Source: Bacteroidota bacterium
GTDB lineage: Bacteria > Bacteroidota > Bacteroidia > Bacteroidales > Dysgonomonadaceae
Length of the DNA stretch: 57,956 bases
Direction: 5' to 3'
NCBI GenBank assembly: GCA_023437305.1
Contig: JAEZGN010000003.1
Location: 1 to 57,956 of the forward strand
Position numbers and translations under genes: made by a program. Under the pieces are notes generated by a model. That model saw only the letters and a list, made by a program, of their open reading frames with translations. It did no database searches and was not told the DNA's origin. Positions 36,844 to 46,183 of the stretch are shown in pieces. Every line of letters begins with the position of its first letter. Positions within the stretch are counted from its first letter, which is position 1.

Positions 36844-39276
36844 ATGACAACAAAAATATTTAGAAAGGCTTGTCTCTTTTTGAGCCTGACTTTATCTGTT
36901 TCGTTTTTGCAACTTTATGCTCAGAAATCTTCGACGGCTAAAATAACTGTTGATGTTGGAACACCGGGACATACAATTTCGCCTACTTTGTTCGGTATAT
37001 TTTTCGAAGATATAAATCTCTCTGCCGATGGAGGACTATATGCGGAACTTATTCGAAACCGTTCGTTTGAAGATGCCGATACATTACAGTACTGGAAGTT
37101 CGTTGGAGCTAATAACAAGTCAACCGCTAATATTATTAAGGCCAATGTTAATTCTCAGCCACCCGTGCCACCGTTAAATCCTTACAATCGTAAATCACTT
37201 CTTATTGATTTTGATGGTTCTTTCAAATTAGAAAATAATGGTTACTGGGGAATACATGTAGTCAGTGGAGAGCGATATTTATTCAAATTAGCTGCCTGCG
37301 CTGTCGACCGACTAAAAACTCCATTGCAAGTAAAGATTGTAAGTGCGGAGGGAGCTGTACTTGCTTCGGGAGAAATAAGCGGTATTACGTCTGAGTGGAA
37401 ATATTATCCTCTCGTACTTACTGCTTCTGGAAGCAATTCCAATGCCCGACTTGAAATTTCAGGTAGTGGAGATGGTAAATTATTCCTGGATATGGTTTCG
37501 TTGATTCCCGAAAAAACGTGGAAAAACAGCGGATTACGTATAGATTTGGCTGAATCAATCAACGCATTGAAGCCAACTTTCCTTCGTTTTCCCGGAGGCT
37601 GTTGGGTCGAAGGAGAAGATTTAGCCCATATGAACAATTGGAAAAAGACTATCGGCAACATAGATACCCGTACACCATTGTGGAATATATGGGGATATAA
37701 TGCTACACACAGCCTAGGGTATCATGAATATTTACAACTATCCGAAGATCTTGGAGCTGAACCTCTATTTTGTATCAATGCCGGTATTTCTCACCGCGAG
37801 GTAGTTCCAATGGATCAGATGGGGCAATGGATACAAGATGCATTGGATGCAATCGAGTATGCGAATGGTCCTGTAACTTCTGTATGGGGAAGTATTCGTG
37901 CCAAAAACGGGCATCCCGAACCATTCAACTTGAAATACTTAGAGATAGGTAATGAAAATGGAATGGTTCCTTATGCTGAACGTTGGGAACTCTTTGTGAA
38001 GGCTATTCATGATAAATATTCGGATATTGTTTTAATTGCTAACGAATGGGCTGGGGGACATCCAAAAAATCCAAAACCACAAATCGTGGATGAGCATTAT
38101 TATAGTAATCCTGATTGGTTTATCTGGAATTCGAATAAATATGACAGTTATGATCGCAATGGCTCTAAAATATTTGTGGGGGAGTATGCTGTCACAAGTG
38201 GTACAGGAAATGGAAATCTACGTGGAGCTATCGGTGAGGCAGCTTGGATGACGGGTATGGAACGCAATTCTGATATTGTGGTTATGGCAGCTTATGCACC
38301 ACTTTTTTGTCATGCAAAGCATAAGGCATGGCCTGTAAACCTGATCAATTTCGATAACAATCGCTGGTTCGGTATTCCGAGCTATTATGTTCAGCAGATG
38401 TTCGCAACCAATCAAGGGACAGTAAATTTGCCCGTTAATATAGACTATGCACCGAATGTTGAGATGCCACGCTCGAGTGGATGTATCGGGTTGGGGACAT
38501 GGCTGAATTCGGCAGAGTTCAAAGACTTGGAGGTAACAGCACCGAATGGTAAAGTATTATTCAAACCCGATTTTACTAAAATAGATGAAACATGGAAAAA
38601 TACGCCTAGCAGTGAATGGTCTGCAACCAATGGTATATTGAAACAATCTGCGATTTCACCTAATACCACTATTTATATGGGAGATACGCTCTGGACGGAT
38701 TACACAATAAAAGTGAAAGCCCGTAAAATAGAGGGCGAAAATGGGTTTCAAATTTATTTTCATAATAAGAATAGAGGAGAGCGTACCCGTTGGGATCTAG
38801 GTGGTTTTACGAACTCTGTGAACATGTTAGAGGTTGGGTTGATAACCGAAAGTATGCCTTATAATGTCGAACCCGGTCGTTGGTACGATGTGAAGATAGA
38901 GCTCCGTGGTACTTCCGTGAAAGCATATCTGGACGGTAAACTTATACAGGAAGTCTCTGCTGATGAAAGCCTGAAAGTAAAAGGTCTTTGCTCAAGTGCT
39001 TCACGCGATGATAAAACAGGTGATATTATTTTGAAAATAGTGAATGTTACGGGTAAAAGTGTAAAGACTGAGATCGACTTGAAAGGTACTGATTTACTTA
39101 CAGGAAATGGGGAGGCTATAGTATTGACGTCTGCTAGTCCGTTTGATGAAAACACATTGGACGAACCCACAAAGGTTTCGCCTAAAAGTGAGAATTTCAA
39201 ATTCTCAGGGAAAAAACTTACACGTTCATTCCCGGGTAATTCGTTGACAGTATTGCGTCTGACAACTAAAAAATAA
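36844..39276 (+). CDS. GH51 alpha-L-arabinofuranosidase with inserted sandwich domain
   Basis: 810 residues, signal peptide about 1-27. The N-terminal part has ISPTLFGIFFEDINLSADGG, then a carbohydrate-binding-like sandwich (about 70-210), then the barrel with FLRFPGGCWVEGED, acid/base Glu371 in LEIGNENG and nucleophile Glu447 in VGEYAVTSG. After the barrel a laminin-G/DUF1080-like sandwich (about 575-700, with DYTIKVKARKIEGENGFQIY) is inserted before the final beta domain (GKKLTRSFPGNSLTVLRL). It releases arabinose from alpha-1,2/1,3 linkages of arabinoxylan by retention. It is the last gene of the plus operon, followed by a terminator. Confidence 0.95.
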   Translation: MTTKIFRKACLFLSLTLSVSFLQLYAQKSSTAKITVDVGTPGHTISPTLFGIFFEDINLSADGGLYAELIRNRSFEDADTLQYWKFVGANNKSTANIIKANVNSQPPVPPLNPYNRKSLLIDFDGSFKLENNGYWGIHVVSGERYLFKLAACAVDRLKTPLQVKIVSAEGAVLASGEISGITSEWKYYPLVLTASGSNSNARLEISGSGDGKLFLDMVSLIPEKTWKNSGLRIDLAESINALKPTFLRFPGGCWVEGEDLAHMNNWKKTIGNIDTRTPLWNIWGYNATHSLGYHEYLQLSEDLGAEPLFCINAGISHREVVPMDQMGQWIQDALDAIEYANGPVTSVWGSIRAKNGHPEPFNLKYLEIGNENGMVPYAERWELFVKAIHDKYSDIVLIANEWAGGHPKNPKPQIVDEHYYSNPDWFIWNSNKYDSYDRNGSKIFVGEYAVTSGTGNGNLRGAIGEAAWMTGMERNSDIVVMAAYAPLFCHAKHKAWPVNLINFDNNRWFGIPSYYVQQMFATNQGTVNLPVNIDYAPNVEMPRSSGCIGLGTWLNSAEFKDLEVTAPNGKVLFKPDFTKIDETWKNTPSSEWSATNGILKQSAISPNTTIYMGDTLWTDYTIKVKARKIEGENGFQIYFHNKNRGERTRWDLGGFTNSVNMLEVGLITESMPYNVEPGRWYDVKIELRGTSVKAYLDGKLIQEVSADESLKVKGLCSSASRDDKTGDIILKIVNVTGKSVKTEIDLKGTDLLTGNGEAIVLTSASPFDENTLDEPTKVSPKSENFKFSGKKLTRSFPGNSLTVLRLTTKK

Positions 39277-39342
39277 AAATTGCGAAAATATTAGAATATA
39301 GGAACAAGTACGAAATCTATATTAATTGAGTCTTAAAAAATG

Positions 39343-39381
39343 CGAAAGCGTCTCAATGCGAGATGCCTTCGTGTTTTTATT
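39343..39381 (+). terminator. Terminator of the GH43-GH51 operon
   Basis: CGAAAGCGTCTC (39343-39354) pairs with GAGATGCCTTCG (39360-39371) with one mismatch and one wobble, loop of 5, followed by TGTTTTTATT. It lies 67 bases after the GH51 stop, so HTCS-2 and its downstream genes form a separate transcript. Confidence 0.75.
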
Positions 39382-39693
39382 ATATATTAAAAACGAATAT
39401 AGTAATATTCTTATGTTACTTTTAGGTTTGATTTTTATGATATCAGCATATTCGAAAAATCTTTACTTTAAGTTCAAATTAAATATCTAATTTCTCAATG
39501 TTTTGTATATAATTAGTTGTATAATATCTGTATTTCTTTTTTATGGCTTTATTCAATTATATTTGTTATCTGTTTTGGACTTTTATTATAATCTTAAAGC
39601 TGATATCTTTAACTCTTTCTATCCTAGGAGCTATATACAAGGCTAAGAAAGTGCTATGCCTATTATAGCTTTAATGAATGGACATCATATATC
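39382..39693 (+). promoter_or_regulatory. Leader/promoter region of HTCS-2
   Basis: A gene-free AT-rich stretch. A perfect -7 box TATATTTG lies at 39558-39565, about 128 bases before the ATG; no convincing -33 element is seen. There is no TGCGACA-type operator, unlike the three modules attributed to HTCS-1. Confidence 0.4.
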
Positions 39694-42600
39694 ATGAAGA
39701 ATATTTTACTTTTACTTCTTTTTTTGATATCTACAATTAGTATAATTGCTGCTGATATCCGATTTTATAATATAAATGATGTTTATGGCACGTCCATTCG
39801 TGAAGTATATTCTATAACTAAAGATCATGATGGATTTATTTGGGGCGCCTCCAAAACGGGCATATTAAGGATATCTTCTAATAATTGCAGAAAATATCAG
39901 CTACCCCATAAATCTACCGATATTTACTTTACAAGACTCGATTATTCGGACTCTACATTAGTGGCTTACACCAATAATAGTCAGATATTTAAATACGATC
40001 CTCTATATGATAGGTTTGATTTATTGGTCGACTTGAAGCGATTATTAAATAACGAATATATTGCTACAAAAAGAGCTGTAGTAGATAAGAATAAAAATAT
40101 CTGGGTTGGCACCTCGAATGGTATGTACAAGTATGAGAATCAACAATTGAAATTAAAAGTACACGATGTAGAGATCGTTTTCATAAGTAAATATACTTCA
40201 AACACCTTGTTCTTAGCTACTCCTAAAGGAATGGCTGTTTTTTATACGGATACAGATAAACTCGAGTATATATATAACTATAGTCGGGATAACGAATTGG
40301 AAGTTTCCTCATTTTTATACGATGCGCAAACAAATAAACTTTGGATAGGAACAATTTCGAATGGGCTTTGGTCTTATGATCTTAGTAATCGTCAATTGTT
40401 AAATAAACAAGCGAATAGGTTACCCAGACAGCCTATATTATCGATAAAAAAAAATATAAACTTATCTCTTTTTATTGGTATTGATGGTCAAGGATTATGG
40501 GAGTTGAGTGAAAATGGAGATAAAGTATTGAATATTTATAAAGAAGATGTTAATGATTTTTTCTCGCTTCATGGGGATGGTGTATATGATATATTCTGTG
40601 ATGATGATGAGCGTATTTGGGTAGCAACTTATACCGGAGGTCTATCATTTTTCGATCAGAAGATTTTTCCTGTAACTCAAATTACTCATCAGATAAATAA
40701 CCCCAATTCTCTAATAAATAACCATGTAAATAAGGTAATTGAAGATAAAAAAGGGAATATATGGTTTGCTACTAATAATGGTGTAAATAGATGGAACCCA
40801 AAATCAAATAAATGGGATGCATTTTATGATAATAAGCAAGAACAGGCTAAAGTGTTCTTGGCTTTATGCGAAGATAATGATGGGAATATTTGGGCAGGAA
40901 GTTATTCCTCAGGAGTATATGTTCTTGATGGCGATACAGGAAGAGAATTGAATCATTATTTTCAAGAGAAAGAAGAAAATGGTTTTTCCGGTAAGTTTAT
41001 ATCCGATATATTTAAAGACTCTCAAGGCAATATCTGGATTGGAGGCACAGGCAATATTATATGTTATAAAGAGATAGAAAAGCGTTTTCATATTTTTGAT
41101 CGTCAATCCATGTACGCTTTTGCGGAGTTGTCGTCCGATAAACTTCTTTTGGCTTGTGATTATGGATTAATATCTATGAATAAAAATACAGGTAATAAAG
41201 AGTTGCTCTTAAATGATTGTCTTGTACAGGATATTCTTATTAATGGGGATGATATCTGGCTAGGGACTTCAGGCAATGGATTGGTTTATTTCAACTATAA
41301 AACAAGAAATTCAAAGAAATATACTATCGAATCAGGATTGACATCAAACTACGTAAATAGCATTGTGTTAGACGATGATTATTTATGGCTTGGAACCGAA
41401 AGTGGTTTATGTAGATTCAGCATTAAAGATAAATCGGTATATGAGTATCCATCATCATTATCACTAAAGACGGTATCATTTAATACAAATTCGAAATACA
41501 GGCAGAAAAACGGAAATTTGATTTGGGGAACAAATAAAGGAGCGGTTATTTTTAATCCTGATTTATTATATAATAATGAAACTAAAGGAAAGATATTTAT
41601 TCAGGATATAATTATATCAGGAAAATCTATACGACAAAATAAGGATTTATTGAGTGATATACCAATCAATAAAAGATCTGAGTTAACATTGAGATATGAC
41701 CAGAATAATTTTACGATCGAATTATTACCATTAAGCAGCTCTTTAAGTGGATATAAATTCTCATGGAAACTAGAAGAATTTGATTCAGACTGGAGCAATC
41801 CTAGCGATTTATCCATTCTAACATATACAAATCTCCAGAAAGGAAATTACAATTTGAAAATACGCATGTTCGACAGCTCTGGCGAGCAGCTTGATGAGCG
41901 TTCGTTGCTTATAAGTGTAACCCCTCCATTCTGGCAAACATGGTGGTTTCGCCTTATTCTTTTTATAATTATAATAGGGATTATAGCTTACCTTCTAAGG
42001 TCATATTCCAATAGGCTGAAACAAAAGCATGCCAGAGATAAGATACGATTTTTCACTAATATTGCACATGATATTCGAACTTCCGTAACATTGATAAATT
42101 CTCCGATTGAAGAACTGGAGAAAGATCAAATGATGTCCGAAAAATCCAGATATTACCTGTCTTTAGCACAAAATCAGTCGAAACGTTTACTCTCTGTTGC
42201 TACACAATTGCTCGATTTTCAAAAAGTAGATATAGGGAAAGGACAGGTTTTTTTATCGATGACAGATATTGTAACATTAATATCTCAGCGATGTTTGATG
42301 TTTGAAGAAATGTCGAGAAAGAGAAATATAAAATTAAACTTTTCTTCAAATCAAAATTCATATACTACTGCATTGGATGATATGAAAATAGAGAAAGTAG
42401 TAGATAATCTTGTTTCCAATGCTATAAAGTATTCGCACGATGATACTCAAGTCGATATAATTTTAACATGTGAGCCTAAGCAATGGATTTTAGAGGTTAA
42501 AGATTACGGACTAGGAATATCCGAAAATGCAAAAGGTAAATTATTTAGAGAATTTTACAGAGGAGATAATAATATAAATTCCAAAATAGTTGGCTCGGGT

Positions 42601-43569
42601 ATTGGGCTATTACTTGTAAAAAGTTATATACTCATGCATGAAGGCAATGTTCTCTTCGAAAGTAAAGAAAATGAAGGCTCTAACTTTAAAATAGTTGTTC
42701 CTTATAAACATGTTGAGGTGGCGATGCCTAAACCAGCTTTGTCCGAAATGAAAAATAACATAGAATCAAAAGATGATGTTTTATTTAGCAAAGATATTGA
42801 TCAGAAAAATACTCAAGATAAACAAATGTCGATATTGCTTGTAGAGGACAATATAGATCTTCAGAATTTTTTAGCTTGTTCTTTTAGAGATCAATACAAT
42901 GTTACAACCGCAAGTAATGGGGGGGAAGCGTGGGCTATTATTCAATCCAAATCTTTCGATTTGATTCTTTCTGATATTTTAATGCCTGAAATGAATGGGT
43001 TGGAATTGTGTAAATTAGTAAAATCGACATTCGAAACATCACATATACCTGTTATACTTTTAACATCTCTTGCCGAAAAAGAAAATCTGATAGAAGGGTT
43101 GGGTCTTGGTGCAGATGATTATATAACAAAGCCTTTTGATATCCGTATTCTTAATTATCGAATCAGTACAATCATAAAAAATAGAATTATAGTCAGGGAT
43201 AAAGCTCTAAAGCTAATTAGTCAATCTGATACAGAGCAAGATATTTTTCTAAATGAATTGAATGATAAATTCATAAAAAAAGCATTGAGTATAGTTCATG
43301 AAAATATGTCAAACACTCAATTTGGGAAAGACGAATTTGCTTCAGAAATGCACATCAGCTCTTCTCTTTTGTATCAGAAACTGAAGGCACTTACAGGACA
43401 ATCACCTATCGATTTCATCAGATCAATAAGATTTAATCACGCCTTGGAATTATTAAAAACACACCAATATACTATTTCGGAAGTAAGTGATATCTGTGGC
43501 TTTTCGAGTAATAATTATTTTAGTACAGCATTCAAAAAATATTTTGGAAAATCCCCCACAGAAATATAA
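39694..43569 (+). CDS. Hybrid two-component system regulator (HTCS-2)
   Basis: 1291 residues. Signal peptide about 1-19, two propellers of Reg_prop repeats (IWVGTSNGMY, LWIGTISNGLW and others, about 25-640), a Y_Y_Y domain (about 670-745), a membrane segment at about 750-772, HisKA with His792, HATPase (NLVSNAIKYS, GSGIGLLLVKSY), receiver with Asp1094 in SDILMPEMNG, and a C-terminal AraC domain (about 1190-1290). The H-box reads AHDIRTSVTLI, where most histidine kinases have HEIRTPLT; the Pro is replaced by Ser797. The relay residues are still there. It sits between the two plus operons and 136 bases before GH31, so it probably controls the GH31-CE1 operon with a ligand different from that of HTCS-1. 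Confidence 0.94.
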   Translation: MKNILLLLLFLISTISIIAADIRFYNINDVYGTSIREVYSITKDHDGFIWGASKTGILRISSNNCRKYQLPHKSTDIYFTRLDYSDSTLVAYTNNSQIFKYDPLYDRFDLLVDLKRLLNNEYIATKRAVVDKNKNIWVGTSNGMYKYENQQLKLKVHDVEIVFISKYTSNTLFLATPKGMAVFYTDTDKLEYIYNYSRDNELEVSSFLYDAQTNKLWIGTISNGLWSYDLSNRQLLNKQANRLPRQPILSIKKNINLSLFIGIDGQGLWELSENGDKVLNIYKEDVNDFFSLHGDGVYDIFCDDDERIWVATYTGGLSFFDQKIFPVTQITHQINNPNSLINNHVNKVIEDKKGNIWFATNNGVNRWNPKSNKWDAFYDNKQEQAKVFLALCEDNDGNIWAGSYSSGVYVLDGDTGRELNHYFQEKEENGFSGKFISDIFKDSQGNIWIGGTGNIICYKEIEKRFHIFDRQSMYAFAELSSDKLLLACDYGLISMNKNTGNKELLLNDCLVQDILINGDDIWLGTSGNGLVYFNYKTRNSKKYTIESGLTSNYVNSIVLDDDYLWLGTESGLCRFSIKDKSVYEYPSSLSLKTVSFNTNSKYRQKNGNLIWGTNKGAVIFNPDLLYNNETKGKIFIQDIIISGKSIRQNKDLLSDIPINKRSELTLRYDQNNFTIELLPLSSSLSGYKFSWKLEEFDSDWSNPSDLSILTYTNLQKGNYNLKIRMFDSSGEQLDERSLLISVTPPFWQTWWFRLILFIIIIGIIAYLLRSYSNRLKQKHARDKIRFFTNIAHDIRTSVTLINSPIEELEKDQMMSEKSRYYLSLAQNQSKRLLSVATQLLDFQKVDIGKGQVFLSMTDIVTLISQRCLMFEEMSRKRNIKLNFSSNQNSYTTALDDMKIEKVVDNLVSNAIKYSHDDTQVDIILTCEPKQWILEVKDYGLGISENAKGKLFREFYRGDNNINSKIVGSGIGLLLVKSYILMHEGNVLFESKENEGSNFKIVVPYKHVEVAMPKPALSEMKNNIESKDDVLFSKDIDQKNTQDKQMSILLVEDNIDLQNFLACSFRDQYNVTTASNGGEAWAIIQSKSFDLILSDILMPEMNGLELCKLVKSTFETSHIPVILLTSLAEKENLIEGLGLGADDYITKPFDIRILNYRISTIIKNRIIVRDKALKLISQSDTEQDIFLNELNDKFIKKALSIVHENMSNTQFGKDEFASEMHISSSLLYQKLKALTGQSPIDFIRSIRFNHALELLKTHQYTISEVSDICGFSSNNYFSTAFKKYFGKSPTEI

Positions 43570-43663
43570 TAACACTACATGTAATTAGAAAAAAACAGGC
43601 TGATTTGTCTAAAATGTAAGGTTTTTTATCTGAAATCAAACATGAAAAAGTGAGTTCTGATAT

Positions 43664-43671
43664 TAGTTTTG
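43664..43671 (+). promoter_or_regulatory. -7 box upstream of GH31
   Basis: TAGTTTTG, a perfect TAnnTTTG, lies 34 bases before the GH31 ATG, in the 136-base gap after HTCS-2. The TGCGACA operator is not present at the 76-base spacing, so control differs from the HTCS-1 modules. Confidence 0.45.
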
Positions 43672-43705
43672 TTAAATCTTATTTGTTAATGAAATCTAAT
43701 ATACA

Positions 43706-46153
43706 ATGAAACCCAGTCTTATTTTTTTACTTCTATTTCTTACATGTGGCTATACTTCATCGTCAATAGCTCAAAATTATCAGGATACACAGTCCGGTAT
43801 TCGAACTACCATAGGTGACATAGATATAGAGCTTCGCTTTTACACGCCATCTTGTGTTAGAATTTTAAAATCTCCACAAAATCATCAATACAAAAAGGAA
43901 AGTCTTTCGGTTATCGATAATAATCGTGCTGTAAATATCGAAAAAAAGCAAAAGGGAGATGTTCTAATATTAAAGACTCCATCAATGCATGTTACTCTGG
44001 ATTTAATATCGGGACAAATGTTTTTTTACAATGCGCAGAATAAACTTTTGCTAAAAGAAAAGGGCAAGCCTGTATTTACGGATTTTGATGATGCCGGAGA
44101 AAAAACGTTTTCGGTTTCTCAAACATTTGTTCTTGAAAAGGATGAATCAATTTATGGTTTAGGACAGCTGCAAAATGGAAAAATGAAGCAACGAAATTTA
44201 ACCAAATATTTAATTCAGGGAAATGTGGAGAATGTTGTAACATTCTTCCAATCAAATAAAGGCTATGGTGTATTTTGGGACAATTATTCTCCAACTACAT
44301 TTAAGGATGATCAAGAAGAGACTTCTTTCTCCTCTGAGGTAGGAGATTGTGTTGATTATTACTTTATGTATGGCGGAAATTCGGATGGAGTAATTGCTCA
44401 AATGCGCGAACTTACAGGGCAAGTACCCATGTTTCCGTTATGGACATACGGTTTTTGGCAAAGCAAAGAACGATACAAAAGTCAGGATGAAACAGTTGGT
44501 GTTGTAAAAAAATATAGAGACTTGGGAGTTCCTCTTGATGGAATTATTCAAGATTGGCAATACTGGGGACATAACTATCTGTGGAATGCAATGGACTTTC
44601 AAAACCCATTATTTAACGATCCTCAAAAAATGGTTGATGATATCCATTCCATGAATGCCCATATGATTATTTCTATTTGGTCGTCATTCGGCCCTGCAAC
44701 AAAGCCTTACAGAGAACTCGACAAAAACGGATTACTCTTTAATTTTACAACATGGCCTCAGTCCGGTATGGATACTTGGCCTCCAAATATGGATTATCCA
44801 TCGGGTGTGCGTGTATATGATGCGTATAGTCCTAAAGCGCGAGATATTTATTGGAAATATTTAAATAGCGGTCTTTTTAAATACGGAATAGATGGCTGGT
44901 GGATGGATTCTACCGAACCCGACCACTTAGACTGGAAACCCGAAGATATGGATACCAAAACTTATCTCGGTTCGTTCCGAAAAGTGCGTAACGCATTTCC
45001 TTTGATGACAGTAGGCGGGGTTTATGATCATCAGCGAGCTACCTCTTCCGATAAGCGTGTATTCATACTTACCCGCTCTGGTTTTGCCGGTCAGCAAAGA
45101 TATGGTGCTAACGTTTGGTCTGGGGATGTTAGTTCGTCTTGGGAATCTTTACGCAATCAGGTTCCGGCTGGTCTTAACTTTTCTATTTGTGGGTTGCCTC
45201 ATTGGAATAGCGATATCGGAGGTTTCTTTGCCGGTGCTTATAATAAAACGTGGAATGACGGTAGTGCAACTCGTAATCCAATGTTTCAGGAATTGTATGT
45301 TCGTTGGTTACAATTTGGGGCTTTCAATCCGATGATGCGTTCGCACGGGACAGATACACCAAGGGAGATTTATTATTTTGGAACAAAAGGAGAGCCTATT
45401 TACGATGCTATTGAAAAAACGATTAATCTGCGCTATGCCCTTTTACCATACATTTACTCTATCTCATGGGAAGTAACCAATAAGCAGTCTAGCTTTATGC
45501 GAGCTTTAGTGATGGACTTTCCGAATGATCCTAAAGCGTTAGACCTGAATGACGAGTTTATGTTTGGCAAGTCAATCCTTGTAGCTCCTATCGTGAAAGC
45601 ACAATACACGCCCGAAAAGATTGTAAAGGTAAATGAAGAAGAAGGATGGAACAGAGATGGAGCAAAAGATGCGGATGGCAATATGGTTGTTGATTTTACA
45701 ACGAAAAAGCGTACTCAGGTATATCTCCCTGCCGGAACTACTTGGTATGATTTCTGGACTAATCAACAATATAAAGGCGGACAAAGAATAGAGATGGAAA
45801 CAACTATTGATAATACACCATTATTTATTAAAGCCGGAAGTATTATTCCATTTGGACCAAAAGTACAATATGCTACAGAGAAACAATGGGATCACTTGCA
45901 ACTACGTGTATATACAGGTGCTAACGGATCATTTGTTCTTTATGAAGATGAATTTGACAATTATAATTATGAAAAGGGAGAATATACTGAGATTCCTATT
46001 ACATGGAATAATGCTTCCCGCACCTTAATTATCGGAGATAGAAAGGGATCTTATAAAGGGATGTTACTTAGTCGAAAATTCACAATAATTCTTCAGGATG
46101 CTACCCAAAAGACAGTTGAATACGATGGTAATAAGTTAGAAATAAAATTTTGA
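43706..46153 (+). CDS. GH31 family alpha-glycosidase
   Basis: 815 residues, signal peptide about 1-23. Galactose-mutarotase-like N-domain, then a barrel with nucleophile Asp401 in GWWMDSTEPDH and acid/base Asp474 in WSGDVSSSWESL, MMRSHGTD, and C-terminal sandwich domains with PLFIKAGSIIPFGP. GH31 includes alpha-xylosidases, alpha-glucosidases and alpha-galactosidases; the sequence does not fix which. Xylan loci of Bacteroides ovatus also hold a GH31 (from memory), consistent with action on complex side chains of cereal glucuronoarabinoxylan. First gene of the third enzyme operon, 30 bases ahead of GH97. Confidence 0.93.
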   Translation: MKPSLIFLLLFLTCGYTSSSIAQNYQDTQSGIRTTIGDIDIELRFYTPSCVRILKSPQNHQYKKESLSVIDNNRAVNIEKKQKGDVLILKTPSMHVTLDLISGQMFFYNAQNKLLLKEKGKPVFTDFDDAGEKTFSVSQTFVLEKDESIYGLGQLQNGKMKQRNLTKYLIQGNVENVVTFFQSNKGYGVFWDNYSPTTFKDDQEETSFSSEVGDCVDYYFMYGGNSDGVIAQMRELTGQVPMFPLWTYGFWQSKERYKSQDETVGVVKKYRDLGVPLDGIIQDWQYWGHNYLWNAMDFQNPLFNDPQKMVDDIHSMNAHMIISIWSSFGPATKPYRELDKNGLLFNFTTWPQSGMDTWPPNMDYPSGVRVYDAYSPKARDIYWKYLNSGLFKYGIDGWWMDSTEPDHLDWKPEDMDTKTYLGSFRKVRNAFPLMTVGGVYDHQRATSSDKRVFILTRSGFAGQQRYGANVWSGDVSSSWESLRNQVPAGLNFSICGLPHWNSDIGGFFAGAYNKTWNDGSATRNPMFQELYVRWLQFGAFNPMMRSHGTDTPREIYYFGTKGEPIYDAIEKTINLRYALLPYIYSISWEVTNKQSSFMRALVMDFPNDPKALDLNDEFMFGKSILVAPIVKAQYTPEKIVKVNEEEGWNRDGAKDADGNMVVDFTTKKRTQVYLPAGTTWYDFWTNQQYKGGQRIEMETTIDNTPLFIKAGSIIPFGPKVQYATEKQWDHLQLRVYTGANGSFVLYEDEFDNYNYEKGEYTEIPITWNNASRTLIIGDRKGSYKGMLLSRKFTIILQDATQKTVEYDGNKLEIKF

Positions 46154-46183
46154 TATATACTTAAATATAGAATAAAAGAAAAA

